Shown: positions 32,523-44,568 of the stretch, in pieces | Numbering within the stretch: the first letter of the stretch is position 1 | Layout: each line of letters starts with the position of its first letter | Assembly: GCA_030278955.1 (NCBI GenBank) | Contig: JAOANR010000011.1 | Span: forward strand, 27,284,403-27,348,402 | Length of the DNA: 64,000 nucleotides | Direction: 5' to 3' | Source of the DNA: Hygrophila difformis | Taxonomy: Eukaryota > Streptophyta > Magnoliopsida > Lamiales > Acanthaceae | Translations under genes and position numbers: made by a program | The notes under the pieces: generated by a model | What the model was told of the DNA's origin: nothing | Databases searched by the model: none | Seen by the model: the letters and a program-made list of their open reading frames with translations, nothing else

Positions 32523-34433
32523 TTATTGAGCATAAGCCGGTTCTGTTGTCATTTGAGCTTCTTTTTCGGGGTCGAACTGCCCAAGATACTCCTTCAATCT
32601 GTGTCCATTCACTACCAGCTCTCCTTTGTCAGTTCGGATCCCGACAGCTCCACTTTCAAACACGTGCATCACTTCGTATGGCCCTTCCCATCTGGATTTA
32701 AGCTTTCCGGGGAACAGCTTCAACCTAGAATTGAATAACAAGACCTTCTGGCCAACATAGAAGTGTTTAGATTTAATACGACGATCGTGTAACTTCTGGG
32801 TCCGCTCTTTATAAATCCTCGAGCTTTCATAAGCTTGCGCACGTATTTCCTCAATTTCATTGAGGTCCAACTTGCGCTTACTCTGAGCAACTCGTGAGTC
32901 AAAATTGAGCATTCGTACGGCCCAGTAAGCCTTATGCTCTAGTTCTACGGGCAAATGACAGGCCTTTCCGAAGATGAGTCTGTATGGAGACATCCCAATG
33001 GGAGTCTTGAATGCAGTGCGGTATGCCCATAAAGCATCATTGAGCTTACGTGACCAATCCTTGCGAGTTGTCCCCACAGTGGCCTCGAGTATGTGTTTGA
33101 TTTCGCGGTTTGAGACCTCGACTTGACCACTGGTTTGGGGATGGTAAGGCGTGCCGATCTTGTGGAGAATCCCATTTTTGCTCATAAGATTTGCAAATGC
33201 TTTATTAACAAAATGGGTTCCTCCATCTGATATGATCACCCTGGGTACACCAAATTTGTTGAAAATGTTATTTTTCAAAAATTTGACGACCTGGTTGCCA
33301 TCATTGGTTGGCAGTGCAACGGCCTCAACCCACTTGGAAACGTAATCGACAGCTACCAAGATGTAATGGTTCCCATCAGATGTCGGGAATGGTCCCATGA
33401 AGTCAATACCCCATACATCGAAAATCTCGAGAGTGAGAATTCCTTGTTGAGGCATCTCATCCCTCTTGGAGATGTTCCCTAGTCTTTGGCATCTGTCGCA
33501 AGCTTTAACAAACGCTTTGCAATCCTCGTAAATGGTAGGCCAATAAAAACCGCACTCGAGCACCTTATGGGCTGTTCGAGTGGGGCCATGGTGACCTCCA
33601 TATTCCGACTCATGACATTTCTTAGCGATTTGATAAGCCTCGTGCTCAGTTACACATCGTCTAATAATCGAATCTGCACAATGCTTGAAGAGATAAGGAT
33701 CTTCCCAGAAGTAGTTAACTACATCTCGGTTGAACCTTGCTTTGTGGCCCCTACTTTGAAATGATGGGATTATTCCGCATGCTAAAAAGTTAGCAATATC
33801 GGAAAACCACGGACAAGCTTGATCATGAAGATGCAAGGCAAACAGTTGCTCGTCCGGAAAATTCTCATTTACGGCTAGCTCATTTTTATCATTTTCTAGT
33901 CGAGACAAATGGTCAGCAGCACCATTGTCACTGCCTTTTCTATCTTTTATTATAATGTTGAATTCTTGCAACAAAAGTACCCACCTGATTAATCGAGGTT
34001 TGGCGTCTTGTTTGCTAAACAAGTATCTCAGCGTAGAGTGATCTGTGTACACTGTGGTTTTCGTACCAATAAGATATTGTCTGAATTTATCAAACGCAAA
34101 AACCACAGCATACATCTCCTTCTCCGTGGTGGTGTAGTTAATTTGGGCCTCATTCAGGGCATGACTTGCGTAATGAATTACACAATGCTTCCCTTCCTTA
34201 GGTTGCCCAAGAACTGCACCCACGGCGAGATCACTTGCATCACACATTACCTCGAAAGGCATTGACCAATCGGGTGGTTGCACTATTGGAGCAGAAATCA
34301 ACAACTCTTTGAGCGTGTCAAAGGCTTGAACACACGCTTCATTTATTACGAAAGGATTTTCTTTACAAAGCAAGTTAGTGAGCGGCTTGGCAATTTTAGA
34401 AGTCTTTAATGAATCTCCGGTAGAAACCGGCAT
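32523..34433 (-). pseudogene. pol: Athila-1 RNase H and integrase
   Basis: About 630 codons open in one frame, continuing the RT of the next ORF after a frameshift near 34400. RNase [20 protein letters not shown] and [12 protein letters not shown]. Integrase finger: [13 protein letters not shown] then CDRCQRLG. Catalytic core: [20 protein letters not shown], then [12 protein letters not shown] and a Glu in [14 protein letters not shown]. The C-terminal GPY region reads [20 protein letters not shown]. There is no chromodomain, as expected for Athila. All integrase catalytic residues are present, so the domain itself looks sound; the break is upstream. Confidence 0.85.
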
Positions 34434-37400
34434 GCCCTAAGAAACTCCTAACTGCTTTTATTGAATTAGGCAAAGGTAGGTTTGAGATGATTGAGACCTT
34501 AGCCCTGTCGACTTCGATGCCTGCGCGCGAGATGCGGTGACATAACACTATTCCTTCGGTGACCATGAAATGGCACTTCTCCCAGTTCAAAACTAGGTTG
34601 GTGTCCTCACATCTTTTCAAAATTTGTGCAAGATTAGTCAAACATTCATCAAAAGTATCTCCATACACAGAGAAGTCATCCATGAAAACTTCAATGCATT
34701 TTTCGATAAATTCTGAGAAAATTGACATCATGCATCTTTGAAATGTGGCAGGCGCATTACAAAGTCCAAAAGGCATGCGCCTGTACGCAAAAGTTCCATA
34801 TGGGCACGTGAATGTGGTCTTGTCGTGATCCTCGCTAGCTATTACAATTTGATTATAGCCAGAGTACCCATCCATAAAGCAGTAGTATTCCCTCCCAGCC
34901 AACCGCTCTAGCATCTGATCAATGAATGGCAAGGGGAAATGGTCCTTCCTGGTAGCGGTATTGAGCTTCTGGTAGTCGATGCAAACTCTCCAACCGGTCA
35001 CTGGACGCGTCGCCACTTCTTCTCCTTGCTCATTAGTCGTTACACAGATCCCCCCACGTTTCGGTAAGACCTGCACTGGGCTAACCCATTTGCTATCAGA
35101 GATAGGATAGATGATACCAGCATCTAAGAGCTTGATAACTTCTTTCCTTACCACTTCCTGCATATGGGGGTTCAGACGCCTTTGTGGTTGCCTTGAGGGC
35201 TTGTACTCCTCTTCCATTAAAATTCTGTGCATGCAAACAGAGGGGCTTATTCCTTTTATATCAGAAATGGTCCATCCGATTGCATGTACATATTTCTTTA
35301 GAATGTCTACCAGAGCTTTTTCTTGTTCTTGTGTCAGCTTGGCAGACACAATCACCGGTAATCTTTTATGTTCAGCGAGAAAGACGTACTTAAGATGATC
35401 CGGAAGTATTTTAAGTCCAAGCTCTGGTGGGCATTCAACGGAAGGCAGTAATTTGCGAGAAATGGATGGGAGAGAGAGATCAGATTTACCTTCAGGATCC
35501 AGTGTCAGTACAGGATCCACTCCCTCCTCAGCGGTGCTTTCCTCTTCCTCCGGAATGAACTCAACCCCATCGAATTCTTCAAGGTCCCCAGAGATAGGGT
35601 CCTCGAAGTGGACAGCGTTGCAGCTCCTTGGTTGCTCCGCACCTTCAGGCTTCAGTACCTGTTTTGAAACTTTGTTTGGCTCATCAGTCACAGAGTTTAT
35701 GCTCTCATCCTCACTCCTATCTTCTATTACATCAAATATGGAACAAGATCCCTCATCCGGAAACTTCTGCAGCTGTTCCATGTCAAAGGTGATTTCTTTG
35801 TCATCGACCCTCAATATGACTATTCCAGATTTGGCATCGATAAGTGCACCGCCAGTGGCCAGAAACGGGCGTCCCAGGGTAAGTGGCATTTCAGAGTCCT
35901 CTTCGATGTCGAGGATGATGAAGTCAACCGGGAAAAGAACTTGACCGGTTCTGACTACCACATCCTTGAGGATTCCTACGGGCTTTGTGATTGATCTGTC
36001 TGCAAGCTGCAACTTCATCCTGACTGGTTCAATTTCCCCGAGCCTTAGGCGAATTGCCATGGCTAAGGGCATCACATTGATGCTGGATCCTAGATCACAT
36101 AACCCCATGCTCACTTTGCCCTTCCCAATTTGTACTGGTAGCGTGCAACATCCAGGGTCTTCTTTCTTTTCGGGTAGTTTCTTCTGAACTATGGCACTGC
36201 ATGTGCTGTTGAGAACAATCACCTCCTCCTGCTCTTCCTGCCTTTTCCCTTCAACCCTACCCTTTTCAGCTCCCTTTGCAGCTTCAGCCTGCGGAATAGC
36301 TGTTTCTGATTTGTCCTCGACCAATCCAATACCGTCTCCTCCATCAATCCTTTCATTCTCTTTTTCACCCTCCACTGGATCCTTTTCCTCCTCGGCTGTC
36401 TCTTTTCCATGTCCAACAATTCCTTTTAGAGTCTTGCCTCCCCGCAATGTGATTGCTTTACACTGCGGGTTAGCTTCAGTACTGCTTGGAAGTGTTCCTT
36501 TCCCCCTGTTCTGCAGTTCCTTGGCCAATTGGGTGACTTGCGTCTCCACATTCTTGATTGATGACTGCAGTTGTTGGTTTATATCCTTCTGGTTGGCTAT
36601 AAACTCAGTCATCAGATTCTCCAGACGAGATGGTGGCCTTTGGTTATATTGTTGATTATGATCATGTTGGGATTGGAAATTCTGGAAATTCTGGCCTTGG
36701 TTCTGATTAGGCCTCTGTTGGATTTGAGGTTGGAAATTCTGATTCTGATTTTGAAAGTTTTGCACTCTTTGCTGGACGAATCCTTGATTCTGAGGTCTGA
36801 AGTTTTGCTGTGGGTTTTGATTCGCGAACTGGCTGGGCTGGTTTGGCTGCAACAAATGTGCATTAAGTGCATTGTTGTTGGAATAGGAGAGATTGGGATG
36901 GCGATTTTGGTAGTTCCCGGCATAATTACAACTCTCGGTAGCTATCTGTTGGCATGTATCAGTTGGATGAGGTCCCTGACACAGTCCACAGACAACTCCC
37001 GATTGTTGTGTTTGAACTTGGTCTGATGAGGTTCCTGCCTGAGAAGCGTCTATTCCCTTCCCTTTTTCCTGGCCCAGCTGTATCGCAGCTACCTGTTCTT
37101 GCAATTTTTCAAAATTTGTTTTCCCTTCACTTACAGCAAAGACTTTTCTAGGAGGATCCTCCTTCCTATCATCTGTGTTTAGGATGGATCTGTTGACAGA
37201 CATTGTCTCAATCTTCTCCCAAGCTTGGTCCATAGGCAAGTGGAGTAAATGTCGTCCACCAGCAGCGTCTAACATTGTTCTCCATGGATGGGTGAGTCCT
37301 CCGTAGAATTTCCTCAATTGCTCCCATGGTGCGTATCTGTGTTGGGGGCATCGCCTGATGAGACCCAAAAATCTTTCTTTCGCATCATATAATGATTCGT

Positions 37401-37473
37401 CTGGCTTCATTTTAAAATCTCCAATCTTAGCTCGTCCTTCCTCAATCTTTGATTCCGGAAAATACTTCAGCAA
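34396..37473 (-). pseudogene. gag-pol: Athila-1 gag C-terminus, protease and reverse transcriptase
   Basis: 1025 codons. The first 130 are capsid C-terminus. A knuckle CGLCQGPHPTDTC is at about residue 162, and a Gln/Asn-rich stretch follows at 185-290. The protease has the Athila-type core GLCDLGSSINVMPLAMA near residue 460. RT carries KRGGICVTTNEQGEE, GWRVCIDYQKLN, FMDGYSGYNQI, FTCPYGTFAYRRMPFGLCNA and the catalytic VFMDDFSVYG. It ends in [13 protein letters not shown] followed by a stop, because of a small deletion; the next frame picks up the downstream sequence with a 38 bp overlap. The start is likewise out of frame with the gag ORF by a 32 bp overlap. Related elements have one continuous gag-pol, so I read both as decay rather than programmed shifting. 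Confidence 0.85.
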
Positions 37474-38305
37474 AAAAGCTCCTTACCAAGTCTGCCCAAG
37501 TGCTCCTCAGATTGATAGGCAATGACTTATACCAGTCCCTGGCACCACTATATAAAGAAAATGGAAACAACATTAGCCTTATAGCATCAGGAGAGACTCC
37601 TTGATTTTTGATCGTGTCGCAGAGCTCCAGGAAGGTCTGGAGATGATCATGAGGGTCCTCATGATTTGCACCGCAGAACTGATTGTTTTGCACCAAATTA
37701 ATGAGTGCCGGTTTGAGCTCGAAATTGCGTGCAGGAAAGTGCGCTCTCCCAGGTCCATCCAGATAGGGCTCTACTATTGGTTGCATGAAGTCTGCCGCTG
37801 CTTGCTGCTGTTGTTGATTTCCTTGTTCAGCTTGGTTCTGGTACTGTTGGTGGTAATTGGGAAATTGCTGGAAGTTATGTGGATCTTGTGGGTTGTTCCG
37901 AAACTGATCTAGATTGAAAGCTTGGTTTTGGTATTGTTGGTTTGGTATGTTTTGGTTTTGGTGAAATTGGTTTACGGGTGGTGGTGGTTGTTGGTGGAAT
38001 TGCTGGTATTGTTGCTGATTGGGATTTGGTAGATTCTCCTCTTCGTTGGCACGATTAGGATGTTCTACCATTCCTCCGTCAGCTCCATTACCAGGGTTAT
38101 TTGGTGGTTGGTCTATGGGTAAGATCGGGGGAATGTTCTGGTTATCTGCCATGTCTGATAAATCGCTGCTCGATGTTTCAGGTGAAGTGCGGATCCGATG
38201 CTCCTGCTCTTTCCGTCTTCTGGCTTCTGCCCTCAGTTGGCGAGCGGTCCTTTCTATTTCTAGATCGAACGGTAGCTCCGGCAATGTGTTCCTCCTCCGT
38301 TGCAT
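37442..38305 (-). CDS. gag: Athila-1 gag, N-terminal part
   Basis: Begins at ATG 38305 (MQRRRNTLPELPFDLEIERT), about 130 bp after the PBS. Pro/Gln/Asn-rich residues about 60-170 lead to the capsid core (FELKPALINLVQNNQFCGAN, HEDPHDHLQTFLELCDTI, SLYSGARDWYKSLPINLRS, TWADLVRSFFAEVF). The frame closes at 37442, and gag continues in another frame from 37473, so one indel has split the gene. It is clearly homologous to the truncated gag at 9153. Confidence 0.85.
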   Translation of the reverse strand: MQRRRNTLPELPFDLEIERTARQLRAEARRRKEQEHRIRTSPETSSSDLSDMADNQNIPPILPIDQPPNNPGNGADGGMVEHPNRANEEENLPNPNQQQYQQFHQQPPPPVNQFHQNQNIPNQQYQNQAFNLDQFRNNPQDPHNFQQFPNYHQQYQNQAEQGNQQQQQAAADFMQPIVEPYLDGPGRAHFPARNFELKPALINLVQNNQFCGANHEDPHDHLQTFLELCDTIKNQGVSPDAIRLMLFPFSLYSGARDWYKSLPINLRSTWADLVRSFFAEVFSGIKD

Positions 38306-38435
38306 AAGCAGTTGGTATCAAGATTTTTGACAGTACCAGTACAATCCCCAAGTTAGTGATGGTTTGATAGTAAATACAAAGACTATCTATGAGTAAATCA
38401 GGAGTGTAATTCTCCTAGTAAACGGCGCTGCATCC

Positions 38436-38453
38436 TCCCCGGCAACGGCGCCA
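38436..38453 (-). other. primer-binding site of Athila-1 (tRNA-Asp type)
   Basis: Minus strand TGGCGCCGTTGCCGGGGA begins at the base after the LTR end GTTTCA, the known Athila primer site. Confidence 0.9.
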
Positions 38454-41400
38454 TGAAACTTTTGACGAGTTTGCGTGACACGAGTATTTTCCAAATTTTC
38501 TTACTGGTTTATTGCTCGAGGAGGAAACTGCGATTTCAAATGGCGCCTCGAGAATCCCCGGCAACGGCGCCATGAAACTTTTGACGAGTTTCACTAACAC
38601 GAGTAATTTTCTGAAATCTCAAGTGTGGATTTATTAAAAGAAAAGAATTATGATGTAGGGAAGGGGTTTAAGGATATGTTATAATTTCCCTTTTTATTAC
38701 TCATGTGGGGTGTTTTAATCACAAACGGCGCTGTGGTCCTCCCCGCCATGAAACTTTTGACAAATATCACGGTGCAACCGGGATTGACCTTCAGTCTGTC
38801 ACCCTGAAAGTCCCTGGTATCTGCGTCATGATACTTCTCATAATTTCATGTCACGAAAGCACCTGCCATGAAGCTTTCGAACATCTTCCCACTGTATGAG
38901 TATTTTCCCAAAATATTATGTTTTTATTTACTCGTGTCAAGAAACTGTGCTCCCGAAAGCGCACGGAGTCAAAAATTGCAGTAATTTATAGTAAGTACCG
39001 GATCGTTCACTGGAGGATGTGCGATGGAAGCAGGGCCCACGTCGTTTACTAAGATTTTCCACTCGGTTACTCGTTTCAAGTTTTGCAAGGGTTTCTATCA
39101 ACTACTTGACATAATTTAAATCAGATCGTGAAAGCAGTAAAAATTATTCTACAAAGCATGGTAACTAGATCGAGGGAAGCAATTAAATCTATACTACGAA
39201 AGCAATATAAAATTATGCTACACTATCTAGAAAGCAGATTTAAATATGACAGAAGGGACAAGGAGGAAATAATAAAGATTGGACAAGATTCAGATGAAAC
39301 ACAATTAAACTTCCATTTTTATACACAGATCTTAGCTTGGGATAATCCTCTAGTTAGCTAACTCTCATGCTTTCTACACCATGTTCCCTTTAACAGACAG
39401 GTACTTATGGTGAGAATTTACATGCTCTTAAGACAACAATTTCTAAGATACCACAGACTCACAACTGCCCTCACATGGCCATGCTAAGGTGTATTATTCA
39501 TCTGTGGTGGATAAGCAACACCTAGCATATCATTAATTGACATGCCAAGTACTCCTATCATTCCCCCATGTCACACCCAAAGTTTCAAATCAAGCCCCAA
39601 ACCATTCCATAACTCTCAAACCTTTTAACAGATGGACAGCCCCTAATTCTTCCGAGTGACCTTTATGAAAGCATTTAAAGGAAAGCAGTAAAAAAAGCTG
39701 TAAAGAAAGCATTTAAATCTATCACTCGGAATCGTTAAAAACGTCTCTTTCTGTTAGTATAAAAGAGCCCCTGGTCTTGGTGACCAGATGCAGATCAAGA
39801 ACCCCCAAGATATCAATAGGCCACAGGGCTTACAACATCTGGGTAGTTATGAGATACAAACTAAATGAAACAGATCCATAAATGAACCTATTCCGGATGT
39901 ACTCACTCAAGACTCAATTCTAGACTTTGGCAGAAGAAGATAGTAGTCGAAGGAATACTCGACCTTACCTTATAAATTCACCAAGGCCTATATGTTGTTC
40001 CTCTAGTATTATTTATCACATCTCATCTACACCCAAGTGGATATTGACTTAATGCGATATCTAATATCAGATTTCCAACACACAGCAATTTTGAGAAACC
40101 AATTGATATCTGAAAATCATTCCCTAAACAGGTACTAAACTCTCAATTAAAACACAGATCCTTTCAGTCTAGATGAGACCTAATCGCTGACTCTGCTTCT
40201 AAGCTCTCAAAATCAACCCCCAGTGGAATATGAATTAGTCATAGCTGTCAAATTTATCCCTTACTCAGATCCGGATTTTATAAGGGAATTTTTGTTGGAA
40301 ATTTATTATGCAGCATCTGATTTAAATCAAGACTTCTGTGTCCAAGGGGAAGGATCCCCAAAATAGCAATAAGACCTGAACATCTACATAATAGTATCAT
40401 GCATACAAGTATATGAAAAGGAAAATAAGGTACCCCAAAATATATGGTGGGGTTAGACAGAATGCGATACACAAAGATGGATTAGCCTGAGATGAGAAGA
40501 AATCGGCTAAAAAGAGTGCCAGAGATAGTTGGGGTTCTCCGGCCTGCAAACATCTGCTGTCCGGTTCCCAATTTTCCCAGATGACTGATTTTAGACAAAA
40601 AGAATTCCAAACAACGGTGACCGCCGTCATTCAGTTTTCTTTTGTCTGTGAGTGGAAGAAAAACCCACATATTTCTTGCTGTAATAAGTCTTTACTGATG
40701 TTGGTCGGCATCAGTTAATACTATTACAACTTGAATTCAGGTTTGAGAAATTAAGATAAAGAAAATTAAAACTGTATCTGATTAGGAATTGGCTGAGTGA
40801 CTAATCGAAACTCTTAGTGAAGAGAACGCTCGCCGAAGCTTCCACCAACCACTAACCAGATCATGCAAAATAACAGATAATGATTGACACACAGAAGACG
40901 GGTTAGTCGATATCCTTATGAAGGGACCTTTCACCAACATTAATCTGTGGTGTTTCTCATTATCCGTTCATACACACAACGAAAAGGAAAACTTGAAAAT
41001 AAGGAAAATGTTTTTTGGGTATTTTGTGGGTGTTAAGCACACAATAAATAGACACTAATGGGTTGAAATGTGTAATGGATGGAAATCAGATGAACTGGGC
41101 CGAGGCCCATTACACCCATGCAACTTACACAAATCATGAAAGAAAATGTTTTTGGAATTTTCAAAAGAGAATGATAGTTCAATTCGAATTATTGGTATAA
41201 TTCGAATTGAGGATGCATGAAGAATGAAATATGATCTTACCCAATTAATCCTTGCAAAGAGATGAGATATCATCTAATTCGAATTGTTGAGCAATTCGAA
41301 TTAATTCGAATTGGACAATTCGATTTGGTGAAGTCCTTTCATTGCTCAAAATTGACTAAGGCATATACCTCAAGAGGAGGGTGAATTCGAATTGTTGAGC

Positions 41401-41773
41401 AATTCGAATTAATTCGAATTGCACAATTCGAATTGGTAAGAGATGGAAAGTAAACTAAGGCATGAATGGATGTCATGCAATACAATGTGGTCTTTCTTGC
41501 CAATTCGAATTGTTGAACCAATTCGAATTAATTCGAATTAGAGAATTCGAATTGGTTGAAAACCACATGAAGGAAATTTTTTGTTGTTGTGCAATTCGAA
41601 TTTCTTAGGCAATTCGAGATAATTCGAATTGCCTCAATTCGAATTACACATTTTCGAACAACAACAATTTTTGTTCTCACAAGTATGGGTTAGGTGAACA
41701 CTGTGCGGTTAATGATGGGTTTAGATTTACCAAATCCCTCATCTCACATCAATGTCACTTCCCAGCCACCCTA
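38454..41773 (-). repeat. 5' LTR of Athila-1, outer 1.5 kb missing
   Basis: Matches 19126-22429 with about 30 substitutions, a 16 bp indel in one AATTCGAATT unit and a few single-base indels. Homology stops at 41773, where copia RNase H sequence begins. A cassette array corresponding to 21853-22301 lies at about 41181-41645. Confidence 0.85.
41181..41645. repeat. AATTCGAATT cassette array in Athila-1 5' LTR
   Basis: Copy of the five-unit array at 21853-22301. The third unit is complete here (box, fused pair, box), and one box in the second unit carries ATTCGATTTGG. Confidence 0.9.
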
Positions 41774-42200
41774 ATGGTGGTACTGCAATTTCATGGAGAT
41801 CAATGAAGCATATTTTGACTGCCACTTCCTCAAATCATGCTGAAATTTTAGCAATCCATGAAGCTAGTCGAGAATGTGTATGGTTGCGATCTTTGATGCA
41901 CCATATACTGAAAAATTGTGGCATAGCTACAAGAAAAGATACCCCCAACAATTTTATACGAAGATAAAGCCGCTTGTAGAGCACAATTGAAGGGAGGGTA
42001 TACTAAAGGGGATAGAACGAAACACGTTTCACCAAAATTTTTCTTCACTCATGATCTACAGAAAAATGGTGAAATAGATGTGCAACAAATTCGTTCAGCT
42101 GATAATCTTGCAGATTTATTTACCAATGCACTACCAAAAACAACATTCGAGAATTTGGTGAAAAGTATCGGGATGCGCCAACTGAAGAATCTCAACTGAT
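41774..42200 (+). pseudogene. pol: Ty1/copia RNase H C-terminal region
   Basis: Reads GGTAISWRSMKHILTATSSN, then AEILAIHEASRECVWLRSL, then after a one-base frameshift near 41950 KGDRTKHVSPKFFFTHDLQ and IRSADNLADLFTNALPKTTF. These are the standard copia RNase H motifs, including ADILTK-type ADNLADLFT. It is followed by a 3' noncoding stretch, PPT and LTR. By order and strand it could be the 3' end of the copia element at 17284-17973, with integrase and RT deleted. Confidence 0.8.
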
Positions 42201-42330
42201 GTCCAAATCTGGGGGAGGAATAAATACAAGAATACGGTACTTTTTTTCCTCCACTATGATTTTTTTCCCCACGGGGTTTTTTCCTAGTAAGGTGTTAACA
42301 AGGTATATTCTTAGTATTTAAGACGTCAAA

Positions 42331-42338
42331 AAGAGGAG
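42331..42338 (+). other. polypurine tract of the copia element
   Basis: AAGAGGAG immediately before the LTR start TGTTATAATG. An earlier purine run, GGGGGAGGA, lies at about 42211-42219. Confidence 0.65.
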
Positions 42339-42710
42339 TGTTATAATGAACGCCTACTGTAATTAATTCACACCTACTGTATTTATAACCCTGATTTGAC
42401 GTCTTAACTAGTCTCGGTAGACATCTCTATATATTGGTTCATATTTTTATTGTAATGTACAGATTCTCTCATTCCTCACATTCAAAGTTTAAAACACTGT
42501 CTTCTGCCGTGCCCATCTCTCGCTGAATAAAAATTCCATCAGTTCACTCTTTCTCTTTCTCCATTTATTTCTCTCTCTCCCCTTATTACTACTGCTTTGT
42601 TTCTTTCATTCCAATATATTCATTCCATTACATTCATACCATCATTACTTCTATCAACATTATAATAACATATACAATACCATACCTATATATATAATTA
42701 TTTCACAACA
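42339..42710 (+). repeat. 3' LTR of the copia element (372 bp)
   Basis: TGTTATAATG...TTTCACAACA with the short inverted ends of copia LTRs. It contains a TATA-like CTCTATATATTGG at about 42425-42437 and an AATAAA at about 42525. The next five bases, GATAT, would be half of the target duplication; the other half is lost with the 5' LTR. Confidence 0.7.
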
Positions 42711-44568
42711 GATATAATTTTTATTATTATTTTATGTTATTGATTTATGGTGTTCAAAAAATAAAATGATTACTTTACCTAGTCTGTGTGATTAAGAATT
42801 TAGATTTTCAATATAAAAGCTTTCATTTGACGTTTTCATCCTTTTTGTTTAATTTTGCCATCGAGATAATGAAAAAAGACGTTAAAGAGGAATAAAATTG
42901 AGCTAGGAAGATGTCAACAACTCAAAAATAATCCTAAGCATGAATTAAGAATAGTTTGTGTTGAGTGTTGACCTACAAGTCAAATTAAACTTATGAACCT
43001 TTATGTCCTAGAGAATGTTAAGTTAGCTTTGTAAGAGGGAAAACAAAAGAAGGGTGAGTGATGTTGTAAGAGATTGGCTGATTGGGTTTATAGTACGTCT
43101 TATATTATATTGTTTCTGTTTTTGTTTTAAAAAAAAAATTATTGAAGATAATTTATATTTTGGCTGAATCAGGTAAAAAATTGTCTCTCAACTTAAGCTC
43201 GGTTACCAATTGTCATACAACTATTTAACACTACCTCTGAATAAACCCTTCCTCCGTACTCCCAAATCCCAACTCCCACCCACTAATAATTACAAAAAAT
43301 CAAAATAAATAAATCCCTTAAATATCTCCAAAAAATACTTACCAACCGCCATAATCACTAAGTACTACAAAATAAGAAATAATTACCTGATCGATCGCTC
43401 AGCAAAGAGTGAAAATAGAAAATGATCCAGCAACTTCAAACTCGATCTAAAAATTGTGCCCCCTGTTACGCGTGCCGGAGATCTAGGAAACCTTCAAAAA
43501 TTAAGCCAATCAGTGCCAGTTATTGAAGAATAGTTCACAACAATTTCATTCTTGAGCACGATGCCCTATTTCAAAATGAAACATATATTTAGTTGAGGCT
43601 ATATAAGAGTAATAGTAAGAATTTGGCATCCACACATAGTGACTTTCATCGAGTAGAGCATCTAATTGAAGCTGGGCACGAAAATACAAGAAATAAACCT
43701 CAGCGGGCAACTGAGCCTGACGCACGGTGCTGAGAGGCAGACGAGAAGCGGAAAACCCAAACACGGAGAGTGCAGGGGCGACTGGTTCGGTATATACCGA
43801 ACTTACCGAAAACATACCTAATTTACATAATTTTACGTATTTAACCCTATATATCGGTATGTCTGTATGTACCAACTGTTCGGTATGTCGGTATATACCG
43901 AGACACCGATTTGTCGGCATGTACCAAATGTTCGATATGTCGGTATATACCGCGATACCGTTACGTCGGTATCTACCAATAGCTATGTTAATTTTCTCTC
44001 AATCCATCTCACCCACCCCTAATGACGATTAATATTGACATGGCAACAGATGGTGCTGCCACGATAAGAATTTATATGATAACTTAATGCTTATAAAAGG
44101 ATCACACCATAGATACACTTGCTTTGTCTTGCATACAAGGCAAGTCGTCGTGTATTTTTTTGTAAACACGGTAATGTGTCTAAAGAGGGGGTTTTTGCTG
44201 TAAAATTCGAATCTCAATGCACGACACACTGAAGTACTACAGAAACAGACTCTTCTATTGATCTATGAATTGAAAGTAAACGCGAAATGGAAGGACACTC
44301 ATTCACAAGTCAGGAAAAGATAGAACAGGGGAAGGTTCAAGCTTCAATCCAAAAGTTTTTGTCAATTTATAGAACATAATAGGTGCCTAACAGGAAGTAG
44401 AAGTGAAATTGTAAACAAATAACCAAATTCTGCATCAGCACCAATCCAAGTAATTTCAAGGCGCATGTTCGGGCAAATTCAGATACCAGAAAGTACTCAA
44501 AGTAGAAACAAAACAAAGCAATGCAAATCTCCAAAAACATCATTCCAACTATTCCAAAGATCATGCCA
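42711..44568. other. intergenic DNA, no gene recognised
   Basis: AT-rich, with no ORF resembling a known protein. The only structure I see is the GGTATATACC repeat block at 43789-43985. Confidence 0.6.
43789..43985. repeat. imperfect repeats with GGTATATACC palindromes
   Basis: Four or five copies of a unit near 50-55 bp built on TCGGTATATACCG and TCGGTATGT/ACCAA blocks, on both strands. It may be the remains of a DNA transposon; I see no clear terminal repeats or target duplication. Confidence 0.55.

Larger units (their letters stand above)
19126..41773 (-). mobile_element. Large Athila-like Ty3/gypsy retrotransposon (Athila-1), about 22.6 kb, 5' LTR truncated
   Basis: Minus-strand order: 5' LTR (38454-41773, truncated at its outer end), PBS for tRNA-Asp, gag, protease-RT, RNase H-integrase, a noncoding region with its own palindromic array, a giant ORF3, PPT, complete 3' LTR (19126-23974). 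The shared 3.3 kb of the two LTRs shows roughly 30 differences by eye, about 1 percent, so insertion is fairly recent. The flanks do not belong together: left is a 57 bp Tekay-like LTR end, right is copia RNase H. The lost outer 1.5 kb of the 5' LTR therefore marks a deletion. CCCTA occurs at both outer edges, but with an extra base on the left, so I do not call it a target duplication. Confidence 0.85.

Noticed and set aside
34396..34433. Programmed frameshift between RT and RNase H of Athila-1
   Set aside because: The overlap gives no slippery-site and pseudoknot pattern that I can see, and related elements have one continuous frame, so a small deletion is simpler.
36191..36655. Ser/Pro/Phe-rich plus-strand ORF
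   Set aside because: It is the antisense shadow of the Glu/Gly/Lys-rich gag-protease region.
19121..41778. CCCTA at both outer edges of Athila-1 as target duplication
   Set aside because: The left copy has an extra G before the LTR, the right LTR is truncated there, and the flanks belong to different elements, so the match is likely chance.
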